Origin: an uncultured Corynebacterium sp.
Lineage (GTDB): Bacteria > Actinomycetota > Actinomycetes > Mycobacteriales > Mycobacteriaceae
DNA length: 64,000 bases
Direction of reading: 5' to 3'
Assembly: GCF_946223165.1 (NCBI RefSeq)
Contig: NZ_CAMIBP010000009.1
Coordinates: 15,926-79,925 of the forward strand
The translations under genes were made by a program, and so were the position numbers. The notes under the pieces are model-generated. The model made no database searches. It saw only the letters and a program-made list of their open reading frames with translations, and was not told the DNA's origin. Within the stretch, counting starts at the first letter, position 1. The number at the start of each line of letters is the position of its first letter. Shown piece by piece: positions 50,904-61,100 of this stretch.

Positions 50904-52649
50904 CTAATCCAGCTGGTCGACGATGAAACCCAGCTTGGCCGCAAGGTCGGGGCGGCCGGAGCCCCAGTTGAGCATGTCGTAGCCTTCCCAGGCGGCGCGC
51001 TTGTCCGGCTTCGGGTCGCTGACCACGTGCGAGTCGGCGTCGAAGATGAAGGTGCTGCGCAGCCGGGTCGTGTCCGGGGCGCTGCGCTGCGCGGGGTCGG
51101 CGGGGTGACTCACGCGGTAGCGCGGCCACTCCGGGCCAGGGCGGGCGCCGTGGATGAAAGCGGCCCAGTGGGTCTGCATCTGCACGGTGAGCTCATCTGA
51201 GTTCGCCGTCGAACCCATGCGGGTGAGCATGGACATCCGCGAGGCCTGCGAGTCGCCAAAGACGTTGGACAGCTCCAGCGAGTGCATCGCCCCCAGCCCC
51301 AAGGCACGCAGGGCCACCGGGGCGAAGTCGAAGCGGTACATCCATGTCGGCGACGTTGCCGCGTGCGCATCGGCGACGCGGACTGTGGGGCCCCAGAAGA
51401 GGGCATCGGCAAGCAGCTCCGCGAAGTCGGAGCGGGTGGCGGCGCCGTCATACGCGGCCACGACGTCCCGAGCGCCGTCCTGATCGAACGACGACAGCAG
51501 GCGCAAGCCCGCCCGGCGGCGGGCAAACTCGCGCTGAAACAGGAACTTGCCAAAGGACGCCTCGTCCGAGTTGGTGCCCAGCATGAGGGGAATCTGCATC
51601 TGATGACCATTCTCAAAGGCCTCAATGGGGTGTTCCGGGAGAAGATCGCCGTCCACCGTGGGCGCGAAGCAGGAGTTGAGGTGCAGCAGCTCTCCCGCGC
51701 GCCACATCATGGATTGGCCCGTGCGGACGATGTCCGCGAAGTCCTGCGCGCGCAAGTCCCCCACCGTCGTCAAGCGCGGCAAGGCCAGGCGGCGCACCAG
51801 CTCGCGCGCCCACAGGGTGGATTGGGTCTTCGAGTGCACCGTGGCAATCGGCGGGGACTGCGCGATGGCCCGGTGGAACAGCCCCTTCGCGTGCGGGCTG
51901 GTCATGAGGGCCAGCACCGCAGCGCCGCCGGCGGACTCCCCCATGAGCGTGATATTCGTGGCGTCGCCGCCGAAGCTCGCGATGTTGTCCCGCACCCAGC
52001 GCAGCGCCAGCAGCTGATCCGCCACGGCTGGGTTGGCGCACGTGTCGCCGCTGGCGTTCGGCAGCGAGCGCACGTCGAGGTAACCCAGGGCGCCCAGGCG
52101 GAAGTTCACGGACACGTAGACCACGTTCATGGCGTGCGCCAGCTGGAAGCCGCGGAGCATGAGCATGTGCGACGACCCCATAAAAAACGAGCCGCCGTGC
52201 AGGTAGACCACGACGGGCAACTGCTCGTCCGTATCCGGCCGGACGACGTCAAGATGCAGGCAGTCCTCGCTGCCGATGATCTTGTCCGTCCACGAGTACG
52301 TCGATTGCGGCGCCACCGGGCCAAACTCGCGGCACGGACGCACACCCTGCCACGCCGGCGCGGGCTGCGGGGCGGCAAAACGCAGCGGGCCTGAGGTGTC
52401 CGCGCCGAACGGGATGCCGCGCCACGAGCGCACCCGGGTTAACGGATCCAGTTCCTCGTAGAGGCCCTTGACCCAGCCGGCCGTAGTCCGCACGGTGAGC
52501 TCATCCGCCAGAGCGTTCGCCGCACGCCGCGAGGCCTGCTGGGCACGCCGGTGCGCCGCCAGCGCCGCAGCTCGCGCGGCTTGGGCGGACGGCTCCCGGT
52601 GCGGATCCGGGAAGGGCTCATCAGAGGGGGTTCGCATCGCCGGGGTCAT
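50904..52649 (-). CDS. Type-B carboxylesterase/lipase
   Basis: A 581-residue alpha/beta hydrolase of the carboxylesterase type. EDCLHLDVVRP is the family's cysteine-containing signature, VVVYLHGGSFFMG the oxyanion hole, and LMGESAGGAAVLAL the nucleophile elbow. The acid lies in LGTNSDEASFG and the histidine in MHSLELSNVFG. ATG 52649 follows TACCCT by 7 nt, so a leaderless start is chosen; the upstream part of the frame is antisense to the EcsC-like gene. No signal peptide is seen. The N-terminus has an unusual ~60-residue Ala/Arg-rich helix (AQAARAAALAAHRRAQQASR). Confidence 0.88.
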   Translation of the reverse strand: MTPAMRTPSDEPFPDPHREPSAQAARAAALAAHRRAQQASRRAANALADELTVRTTAGWVKGLYEELDPLTRVRSWRGIPFGADTSGPLRFAAPQPAPAWQGVRPCREFGPVAPQSTYSWTDKIIGSEDCLHLDVVRPDTDEQLPVVVYLHGGSFFMGSSHMLMLRGFQLAHAMNVVYVSVNFRLGALGYLDVRSLPNASGDTCANPAVADQLLALRWVRDNIASFGGDATNITLMGESAGGAAVLALMTSPHAKGLFHRAIAQSPPIATVHSKTQSTLWARELVRRLALPRLTTVGDLRAQDFADIVRTGQSMMWRAGELLHLNSCFAPTVDGDLLPEHPIEAFENGHQMQIPLMLGTNSDEASFGKFLFQREFARRRAGLRLLSSFDQDGARDVVAAYDGAATRSDFAELLADALFWGPTVRVADAHAATSPTWMYRFDFAPVALRALGLGAMHSLELSNVFGDSQASRMSMLTRMGSTANSDELTVQMQTHWAAFIHGARPGPEWPRYRVSHPADPAQRSAPDTTRLRSTFIFDADSHVVSDPKPDKRAAWEGYDMLNWGSGRPDLAAKLGFIVDQLD

Positions 52650-52751
52650 GCACCCTAGGGTAATTGCGTAGGCTGGATCGCGCCGCCGATGCCGCCTGGT
52701 GTACCTTTCCCCGCCAGCACCGGCCCGGCCCCACAGGAAGGATTGATACCC

Positions 52752-53552
52752 ATGAAGAACCCCCTCAAGGACCTCATGAAAAAGGACTCCGTCCCCGTCG
52801 CGGTCGTCGAGAACGTCGCGCCTGACGATGCCGCCGCGCTCAACGAGTCCTTCCGCACCCAGTGGGCCATGGATATGGGCGGCGGGGATCGCCTGTCCAC
52901 CGTCGTTCTCGGCGCGCTCGACCGCGCCGTCGGCATACAGTCCTCCACCATCGTCAAGTACGTCGAGGGTGTGAAGAAGCGCCGCCCGGCTGGCACCTAC
53001 GAGGAGCGCCAGAAGGACATCGACGCCCACTTCGTCAACATCGTCACCGGTACCGGCGCCGCCGCCGGCGGCGCGGCCGCCGTCCCGGGCATCGGTTTCG
53101 TCACCGGCGCCGCGGCCGTCGCGGGCGAGTCCGCAGTCTTCCTCGAGGCCGCCACGTGGTACATCTTGGCCTCCGCCAGCCTGCGCGGCATCGACATCCG
53201 CGACAAGGAACTGCGCCGCGCCCTCGTCCTGCTCGTGTTGTCCGGCTCCAAGGGCAATGCCATCGTGGACACCTTCTTCACCGAGCAGGGCCAGCTCACC
53301 GAGGCCGCCAGCGTCGGCTCGCTGGCCTCCGTCGCCACGCTGTCGCGATTCTCTGCGCCCACCCTCCAAGGACTCAATGCCCGGCTCGCCAAAACATTCG
53401 CCAAGCAAGTGACCAAGCGCTTCAAATGGGCGTGGGTCTCCAAGCTCATGCCGCTGGGCATCGGCGCCGTCGTCGGCGGCATCGCCAACCGCAAGCTCGC
53501 CCGCGTGGTCATGGACAACGCGCACGCGCAGCTCGACGAGCTCGGTTCCTAA
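52752..53552 (+). CDS. EcsC-like protein
   Basis: A 266-residue protein beginning at ATG 52752 behind AGGAAGG. The glycine/alanine-rich membrane-like stretch VTGTGAAAGGAAAVPGIGFV, then LEAATWYILASASLRGIDIR and ELRRALVLLVLSG follow the pattern of the EcsC family. The C-terminal part (LMPLGIGAVVGGIANRKLA) is another amphipathic segment. EcsC proteins have a poorly defined role near exporters. It is divergent from the carboxylesterase (about 100 bp). Confidence 0.6.
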   Translation: MKNPLKDLMKKDSVPVAVVENVAPDDAAALNESFRTQWAMDMGGGDRLSTVVLGALDRAVGIQSSTIVKYVEGVKKRRPAGTYEERQKDIDAHFVNIVTGTGAAAGGAAAVPGIGFVTGAAAVAGESAVFLEAATWYILASASLRGIDIRDKELRRALVLLVLSGSKGNAIVDTFFTEQGQLTEAASVGSLASVATLSRFSAPTLQGLNARLAKTFAKQVTKRFKWAWVSKLMPLGIGAVVGGIANRKLARVVMDNAHAQLDELGS

Positions 53553-53883
53553 CTCATAACGTGCGGCGGGGGGCGTCGGCCGCGCTACCCCCATGCTATT
53601 CATCCAGCCGCGCGGGGCGCCCTATTTGCGCTGGACAAGGCATGTAAATTATGCGTGCCCGTTTTAAATGGCAAAACCACCCCCCACCCTGTGATTCTTC
53701 AGACAGCTAAGGCTTATCATGGGGAGAGGCTTGTGGCATCTGCCATACCCATGCCCACCGCGCGGCCCCTCATGCCGGGCGGATAAGGGCCGTATGAGCA
53801 GGAGCTATACGCACCGCACAGTCGAATAACGACCTAACAAACATCCCTTTAGTAGTAACAAGGAAATGAGGCGAGCATCTGCC
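53553..53883. other. Upstream region of odhA
   Basis: About 330 bp with no supported gene. An AT-rich ATGTAAATTATGCG near 53641 may hold a promoter. CGGCCC/GGGCCG arms near 53762-53793 could form a leader hairpin. No riboswitch was recognised. Confidence 0.4.
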
Positions 53884-56800
53884 GTGAGCAACTCGAACAT
53901 CTTCGGCCCCAACGCGTGGCTGATTGACGAACAGTTCCAGCAGTATTCCAAGGACCCCAACTCCGTTGACAAGGAGTGGCGTGATTACTTCGAGGCCAAC
54001 GGCGCCCCGAAGACCAATCAGCCCTCCCCGGCCGCTGTCAAGGCGTCCGAGGGTGCTCCGGTTTCCGCGAAGCAGGCGGTCCGCGAGACGGCAGTGACCG
54101 CCGCGGCCGAGAAGTCCGCGCAGCCTGCGCCGGCCAAGAAGGCCGCGAAGAAGACCCAGCAGTCCCCGCTCGATCGCATCAGCGAGGCCCCGGCTCCGGG
54201 CGCCACCCAGCTCAAGGGCATGTTCAAGGCGATTGCCAAGAACATGGATGAGTCCCTGGAGATCCCCACCGCCACCACCGTGCGCGACATGCCGGTCAAG
54301 CTCATGTGGGAAAACCGCTCCATGATCAACGAGCACCTGCAGCGCACCCGCGGCGGCAAGATCTCGTTCACCCACATCCTCGGCTACGCCATGGTCAAGG
54401 CCGCCCAGATCCACCCGGCCATGAACGTGCGCTACGAGGTCCAGGACGGCAAGCCCACCGTCGTCCAGCCGGAGCACATCAACCTCGGCTTGGCCATCGA
54501 CCTGCCGCAGAAGGACGGCTCCCGCGCCCTCGTCGTGGCCGCCATCAAGGACTGCGAGAACAAGTCCTTCTCCGAGTTCATCGACGCCTACGAGGACATC
54601 GTCAACCGCTCCCGCATCGGCAAGCTCACCATGGATGACTTCTCCGGAGTCACCATCAACCTCACCAACCCGGGCGGCATCGGCACCCGCCACTCCATTG
54701 CCCGCCTCACCAAGGGCTCCGGCGCCATCATCGGCGTGGGCTCCATGGACTACCCGGCAGAGTTCGCCGGCGCCTCCGCAGAGCGCCTGGCCGATCTCGG
54801 CGTGGGCCGCCTGGTCACCCTGACCTCCACCTACGACCACCGCGTCATCCAGGGCGCCGAGTCCGGCGAGTACCTGCGCACCATCTCCCAGCTCATCAAT
54901 GACGACAAGTTCTGGGACGAGCTCTTCGACTCCATGGGCGTGCCCTACCAGCCTTTCCGCTGGGCCCAGGACGCCACCATCGCCGGCGTAGACAAGGACG
55001 CCTCCGTCCTCCAGCTCATCGAGGCCTACCGTTCCCGCGGCCACCTGCTGGCCAACGTCAACCCGCTGGGCTGGAAGCAGCCGGGCCTGCCCTGGCCGAA
55101 CCACCGCGATCTGGACCTCCAGACCTACGGCCTGACCATCTGGGACCTCGACCGCTCCTTCAAGGTCGGCGGCTTCGGCGGCAAGGAGACCATGACCCTG
55201 CGCGAGGTGCTGTCCCGCCTGCGCGCCGCCTACACCCAGAAGGTCGGCTCCGAGTACGCCCACATCCTCGACCGCGATGAGCGCGAGTGGCTGCGCGACC
55301 GCCTTGAGGCCGGCCAGCCCAAGCCCACCAGCGCCGAACAGAAGTACATCCTGCAGAAGGTCAACTCCGCCGAGGCATTCGAGAACTTCCTCGGCACCAA
55401 GTACGTCGGCCAGAAGCGCTTCTCCCTCGAGGGCGCCGAGTCCTTGATCCCGCTCATGGACTCCATCATCGACACCGCCGCAGGCCAGGGCCTTGACGAG
55501 GTCGTCATCGGCATGCCGCACCGCGGCCGCCTCAACGTGCTGTTCAACATCGTGGGCAAGCCGCTGGCCGATATCTTCGGCGAGTTCGACGGCAACTACA
55601 AGGGCGGCCAGCTCGGCGGCTCCGGTGACGTTAAGTACCACTTGGGCTCCGAGGGCCACCACATCCAGATGTTCGGCGATGGCGAAATCGACATCACCCT
55701 GGCTGCTAACCCGTCTCACCTCGAGGCCGTTGACCCAGTCATGGAAGGTATCGCCCGCGCCAAGCAAGACCTATTGGACAAGGGCCAGGACGGCTTCTCC
55801 GTTGTTCCGGTCATGCTCCACGGCGACTCTTCCTTCAACGGCCTGGGCATTGTTCAGGAGACCATCAACCTGTCCCAGCTGCGTGGTTACACCACCGGCG
55901 GTACCGTCCACATCGTGGTCAACAACCAGGTGGGCTTCACCACTACCCCGGATTCCGGCCGTTCCACCCACTACGCCACCGACTTGGCCAAGGGCTTCGA
56001 CTGCCCGGTCTTCCACGTCAACGGCGACGACCCAGAGGCAGTTGTCTGGGTGGGCCAGATGGCTGCCGAGTACCGCCGCCAGTTTGGCAAGGATGTCTTC
56101 ATCGACCTCATGGTCTACCGCCTGCGCGGTCACAACGAGGCCGATGACCCGTCCATGACCCAGCCGGAGCTCTACTCCGTCATCGACGAGCACAAGGCAG
56201 TGCGCGAGCACTACACCAACGACCTCATCGGCCGTGGTGACCTTTCCGCCGAGGACGCCGAGGCAGCCGCTCGCGACTTCCACGACCAGATGGAATCCGT
56301 CTTTGCTGAGCACAAGGAAGCTGGCAAGGCTCGCCCGAAGGAGCAGACCGGCATCACCTCCTCCCAGGAGCTCACCCGCGGCCTGGATACCTCCATCACC
56401 GCCGAGGAACTCGCCGAGCTGGGTGCCGCTTATGGCAACCCACCAGAGGACTTCGAGTACCACAAGCGCGTGGGCAAGGTAGCCAAGGAGCGCGAGAAGT
56501 CCTCCCGCGAGGGCGGCATCGACTGGGGCTGGGGCGAGCTCATCGCCTTCGGTTCCCTGGCCGGCGAGGGCAAGGTTGTCCGCCTGGCTGGTGAGGATTC
56601 CCGTCGCGGTACCTTCACCCAGCGCCACGCCGTCACCTTCGACCCACGCAACGGCAACGAGTACAACCCGATGCACGCCATCGCCACCTCCAAGGGCAAC
56701 GGCGGCAAGTTCATGGTTTATAACTCCGCGCTGACCGAGTACGCCGGCATGGGCTTCGAGTACGGCTACACCGTGGGCAACCCAGACGCCCTCGTGGCCT

Positions 56801-57582
56801 GGGAGGCACAGTTCGGTGACTTCGCCAACGGCGCCCAGACCATCATCGACGAGTACATCTCCTCCGGTGAGGCCAAGTGGGGCCAGCTGTCCAGCCTGGT
56901 ACTCCTCCTGCCACACGGCTACGAGGGCCAGGGCCCGGACCACTCCTCCGCCCGCATCGAGCGCTACCTTCAGCTGTGCGCCGAGGGCTCCATGACCGTG
57001 GCCCAGCCGTCCACCCCGGCCAACCACTTCCACCTGCTGCGCCGCCAGGCCCTGGGCACCATGAAGCGCCCGCTCGTGGTCTTCGCGCCGAAGTCCATGC
57101 TGCGTAACAAGGCCGCTACCTCCTCCGTCGAGGAGTTCACCCAGGTCAAGAAGTTCCGCTCCGTCATCAACGACCCACGCTTCTTCGACCTGCACGGTAA
57201 CAAGATCGCCGACGGCTCCGGCGTGAAGACCATCATGTTGGTTTCCGGCAAGCTGTACTGGGAGCTGGAGAAGAAGCGTGAGGCCGAGGGCCGCGACGAC
57301 GTCGCCATCGTCCGCATCGAGATGCTCCACCCGATCCCGTTCAACCGCCTGCGCGACGCCTTCGCCGCCTACCCGAACGCGACCCAGGTCCGCTTCGTCC
57401 AGGACGAGCCGGCCAACCAGGGCCCGTGGCCGTTCTACAACGAGCACCTGCGCGACCTCATCCCGGATATGCCGGAGATGGTCCGCGTGTCCCGCCGCTC
57501 GCAGTCCTCGACTGCTACCGGTAACGCGAAGGTTCACCAGATTGAGCAGAAGAACCTGCTGGAGGAAGCCTTCGACGTCTAG
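53884..57582 (+). CDS. odhA: 2-oxoglutarate dehydrogenase, fused E2-E1 subunit OdhA
   Basis: A 1232-residue TCA-cycle enzyme. Residues about 1-40 are the E1 leader (FGPNAWLIDEQFQQYSKDP). A Lys/Ala-rich linker follows, then an E2-type succinyltransferase core of ~230 residues (THILGYAMVKAAQIHP ... STYDHRVIQGAESGEYL) without a lipoyl domain. The ThDP-dependent E1 fills the rest: GMPHRGRLNVLFNI, LHGDSSFNGLGIVQET and MVYRLRGHNEADDPS. This fusion is specific to mycobacteria and corynebacteria and works with AceF and Lpd in a mixed complex. GTG 53884 matches the family's N-terminus; ATG 53866 would add six residues. A strong terminator follows. Confidence 0.96.
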   Translation: MSNSNIFGPNAWLIDEQFQQYSKDPNSVDKEWRDYFEANGAPKTNQPSPAAVKASEGAPVSAKQAVRETAVTAAAEKSAQPAPAKKAAKKTQQSPLDRISEAPAPGATQLKGMFKAIAKNMDESLEIPTATTVRDMPVKLMWENRSMINEHLQRTRGGKISFTHILGYAMVKAAQIHPAMNVRYEVQDGKPTVVQPEHINLGLAIDLPQKDGSRALVVAAIKDCENKSFSEFIDAYEDIVNRSRIGKLTMDDFSGVTINLTNPGGIGTRHSIARLTKGSGAIIGVGSMDYPAEFAGASAERLADLGVGRLVTLTSTYDHRVIQGAESGEYLRTISQLINDDKFWDELFDSMGVPYQPFRWAQDATIAGVDKDASVLQLIEAYRSRGHLLANVNPLGWKQPGLPWPNHRDLDLQTYGLTIWDLDRSFKVGGFGGKETMTLREVLSRLRAAYTQKVGSEYAHILDRDEREWLRDRLEAGQPKPTSAEQKYILQKVNSAEAFENFLGTKYVGQKRFSLEGAESLIPLMDSIIDTAAGQGLDEVVIGMPHRGRLNVLFNIVGKPLADIFGEFDGNYKGGQLGGSGDVKYHLGSEGHHIQMFGDGEIDITLAANPSHLEAVDPVMEGIARAKQDLLDKGQDGFSVVPVMLHGDSSFNGLGIVQETINLSQLRGYTTGGTVHIVVNNQVGFTTTPDSGRSTHYATDLAKGFDCPVFHVNGDDPEAVVWVGQMAAEYRRQFGKDVFIDLMVYRLRGHNEADDPSMTQPELYSVIDEHKAVREHYTNDLIGRGDLSAEDAEAAARDFHDQMESVFAEHKEAGKARPKEQTGITSSQELTRGLDTSITAEELAELGAAYGNPPEDFEYHKRVGKVAKEREKSSREGGIDWGWGELIAFGSLAGEGKVVRLAGEDSRRGTFTQRHAVTFDPRNGNEYNPMHAIATSKGNGGKFMVYNSALTEYAGMGFEYGYTVGNPDALVAWEAQFGDFANGAQTIIDEYISSGEAKWGQLSSLVLLLPHGYEGQGPDHSSARIERYLQLCAEGSMTVAQPSTPANHFHLLRRQALGTMKRPLVVFAPKSMLRNKAATSSVEEFTQVKKFRSVINDPRFFDLHGNKIADGSGVKTIMLVSGKLYWELEKKREAEGRDDVAIVRIEMLHPIPFNRLRDAFAAYPNATQVRFVQDEPANQGPWPFYNEHLRDLIPDMPEMVRVSRRSQSSTATGNAKVHQIEQKNLLEEAFDV

Positions 57583-57628
57583 AGGCGCTTAAGGCCCAGG
57601 CGCTGGCAGAGAGCACAGCGAACCTAGC

Positions 57629-57681
57629 AAGGCCCCGGCCACCACACTCGTTGTGAGTTCGTGGTGGCCGGGGCCTTTTAT
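57629..57681 (+). terminator. Terminator of odhA
   Basis: Arms of 17 bp (57629-57645 and 57661-57677) built on AAGGCCCCGGCCACCAC pair around a 15-nt loop and run into TTTTATT. Confidence 0.92.
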
Positions 57682-58103
57682 TGTGCTAGAAACCGACGGC
57701 GCCGGGGAGGAGCCGAGCCAGCCGGACCGCCGCGGGCGGGTACCACAACGCCGTCGCGCGTAAGTGCGGTGGTGCAGTCTCCAGTGTCATGTCTACCAAC
57801 CAGTCCCCCGCGACCACGACCACGTTCCTCACCTTCGCGTTCACCGTGGAATCCCAATCAGCCACCACGCGCGTTTCCGGTGAGCGCGAAGGGAGGGCCG
57901 CATGAGAGGCGGCACCACTGGTGGCTTCTTTGGCGACGTTCACTGGGCCGGTAAGCCCGAGTACCGAGGTGAGCGAACGACGTCACCGGGCCGCCCAATC
58001 CGGTATCCGCCGTGTCCCTCCCCCACAATCTGGGCTCTGCTCCAATACACCGCATTGGGCCTCAAGAACGAAATCGAACCACCGTACTTAACTAGGAAAG
58101 AGA
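57682..58103. other. Gap between odhA and the surface protein
   Basis: No gene is convincingly supported in about 420 bp. Two short plus-strand frames (57789-57905, and 57902 onward) overlap as ATGA but lack ribosome-binding sites and family features. A minus-strand frame at 57686-57943 is also open. I treat all three as noncoding or remnants. Confidence 0.45.
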
Positions 58104-58133
58104 GAAACGCCCGAGCAAATGCTCAGGCGTTTC
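58104..58133 (-). terminator. Terminator of the surface-protein gene
   Basis: GAAACGCC-c-GAGCA and TGCTC-a-GGCGTTTC pair around AA with one mismatch. On the minus strand TTTCTCTCTTTCC follows. It lies 59 bp after the stop. Confidence 0.75.
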
Positions 58134-58192
58134 ATTCACGGCTTAGTAAACCGTGTCTTTAGGGCAACCCGGTCCTGAAGCTTCCTAGCGGA

Positions 58193-61100
58193 CTAGGAGT
58201 CCTTGCGGCGACCAGGGCGCAGAAGCAGCACCGCTCCAACAATCAGTGCCCACGCTGCGGCGAGAAGCCACAGGATATTTGCACCGGTATTCGCCAAGGT
58301 ACTACGAGAGGAGCTCTTCGTGGAGTCCTTGGTGCTCGAGGGCGAGCCAGAAGAGCGAGTGGTGTTGTCGCTCTGGCTCGGCTGAGCATTGTTATTGGAC
58401 TCCACAGCACTCTGCTGTGCTGCCTCACCCGGTGCCTGCGGCTGCTGCGGAGCCTCACTTGGTGCCTGCGGCTGCTGCGGGGCCTCGCCCGGAGTCTTCG
58501 GATCCAGAGGCTTCAGCGGCTCGAAAGGCTTCTGAGACAGTGCAGGGTTGTTCGGCTGCTCGAAGAAGTGCGCCAAGACCGGCGGTAGGAGTACCAGCGG
58601 AATGAGCAGCGGCCACAGGCCACCAATCTCAGGGATACGAGGCTCGTTCGGGTCCGAAGGCTTGCCTGGCTCTCCTGGCTCGTTCGGCTGAGTCGGATCC
58701 GTCGGTTCAGTCGGAACCAACGGAGTCGTCGACTCGTCGGTCGGCTTCGGTTCCGGCGTGCCCTTGGTCTCTGTCACGGTCACCGTCACAGTTTGGTCCT
58801 CCGACGGCTTCGGCTTGTCTGTGGTCGGCTCCTCCGACGGCTTCGGACGAGACGGATCCTCAGTCACGGTTACCGTGATGGTCGGCTTAGCCGTGTTAGA
58901 CGTCGTCGGCTTTGGAGTACCAGAGGGCACTGGCTCCTCACTCGGCTTCGGCTCCGGAGACTCCTTTGTCTCAGTGACAGTTACCGTCGTAGTACCACTA
59001 TCAGAAGGTGTCGGCGCTGGGGTTTCAGAAGTCGGCTGAGGCTCCGACGGGTCCTCAGATGGCACTGGCTCAGACGGATTGACCGTCGTGGTGACCGTCA
59101 CCGTCGACGTTGGGCCAGCGGTTGGCTTGTCCGTCGGCTTGTCCGTCGGCTCCTCGGTTGGCTTGTCCGTAGGCTCCGCGGTTGGCTTGTCCGTCGGCTC
59201 GCTCGGCTCAACCGGGCCGCAGCCACAGTTGTCGCTGACGACACCAATAACAGTCTTTACGTTGAAGACTTCACCGTTCTTCGTGGTGACCTTGACCGGA
59301 ATCTCCTTGATGGTGCCACTTGGGGTATCAGCTGGCGGGGTCACCGTCAGCTCACCCGTGGACTCATCAATGGTCACGATCCAACCAGATGGCACCTCAC
59401 CTAATTCGTAGGTGTTGCCCTCAGTGTGGCCGTAGTTGATGCCAACCTTCTTAGTATCGCCGGCCTTGATGACATCCGGGTTGTAGGTCGGTGCCGGGAT
59501 CAGCTCGGGATCATTTGGCTCAGTCGGCTCCGTGGGGTCACCCTGCGGGTCTTCCTTCACGATGAAGACAGCGTTGGTCACGTACGGCTTGCCGCCCTTC
59601 GGGGTCACCGTTACCGGAACCTCGATGTAGTCGCCGGACTTAGCCGTCGACGGTGCGGTTGCTTTCACCCGGCCGTTCTCATCAACGGAGACGGTCCAGC
59701 CGTCCACGTCCGACGGCACCTCATAAGTGTTACCGTCCGTATGCTTCTTGACGTCCTGGGATGCAGACTGGCCTGGCTTAACCAGCTCAACACCGTAGAA
59801 GGAGCGCTCCAGTTCCGGATCCGGGGCCGGCTCCGTCACCGTCGTGGTGGTGTTGCTGGTCTCGGTTACCGTCTCCGTCGCGGTGACCTTAGAGGTCTCA
59901 GTGACGGTCTTGGTGCCTACGCGGATAATCTGCTTGACCGGCTCCTTGGTGCGCTCAGTCGTCACGGTTGGATCGCCTTCAGGCTTGCCATCCACGATCT
60001 TCTGAGTAGAGGTTACGACCTCGGTACCGGCCTCACCCTGCTGGTCGACGACTTGCTTGCCCTTTTCCAAGGAGTCATCAAAGACGATCTCGGTCTCAAA
60101 TGGAACCGGCTTCTCGGTCTTGGTCACCACGAAGGTGTCCTCAACCTTTGGACCGTATTCGATGATCTCGTTGACCGGATCCTTGGTCTGCTTCTCCTCA
60201 GGGGTCACCGTGGAGTCACTGCCCTTTGCAGAAAAGTCCGCGGTGTAGGTCTTCTCGCCCGGAACGCCCTTCTGGACAACCTTGATCTCGCCCGGCTTCA
60301 GCTCTGGGTTCGGACGGGTCTCGACCTCGAACGGAACCTGGGCGGTCCACGTCACCTTCTCCGAGGCCTCCGAAGGCTTGGTGCCAACCTTGATGACTTG
60401 ATCAACAGGCTTCTTGGTGACTTCTTCGGTGATCTGCGGGTCACCCGGCTTGGAATTGACGATGTCGCGTGTGATCGTCACCGTCTTTTCGCCCGGAACA
60501 CCCTCGGTCACAACCTCGGACGTACCGGCAGGCATGTTCGGGTCGAACTCGACCTTCACACCGAACGGAACCTCAGACTTAACGGTCTCACTCGTGGTAC
60601 CGGTGGTCTTGGTGCCCACACGAATCTCTGCCGCAACTGGTTCCTTGGTTCGCGCGGTCGTCACGGTCGGCTCTCCGGAAGGCTTGCCATCCACGATCTT
60701 CTGAGTAGAAGTCTCGACATCGATGCCGAGCTCACCTTGCTTGTCAACGACCTGCTCGCCAGCCGGCAAGGTGTCATCGAACGTAATCTTCGTCTCGAAC
60801 GGCACCGGCTTCTCAGTCTTCGTCACCACAGAGGTGTCCTCAGCCCGTGGGCCATACTCTACGATGCGCTCGACAGGTTCAGTGCGGGCCTTGACCTCCT
60901 GAACCTGTGCTTCACCGTTGGTGCCGGTAAAGACTGCAGCATAGGAAGCCTCGCCGTTCTTACCTTCCTGGACGACCCTAGTCTCACCCGGAGCGAGGTC
61001 AGAGTTCGGTCGCAGGGTCGTGCCGAATGGAATCGGCTCCTTCCACTCGACCTTATCGGTCGCCGTGGCTTGCTTCGTACCAACCGTGATGACCTCATCG

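Noticed and set aside
52650..53603. Long N-terminal extension of the carboxylesterase frame
   Set aside because: It is antisense to the EcsC-like gene, and the TACCCT box with ATG 52649 gives a better start.
53770..57537. Two long minus-strand open frames (665 and 588 residues) opposite odhA
   Set aside because: They are antisense shadows of a strongly biased GC-rich gene. They show no domain, have low-complexity Val/Gly/Asp composition and lack starts with ribosome-binding sites.
57789..58162. Two short overlapping plus-strand frames behind odhA
   Set aside because: No ribosome-binding sites, no recognisable domain, and the second runs through the terminator hairpin of the surface-protein gene.
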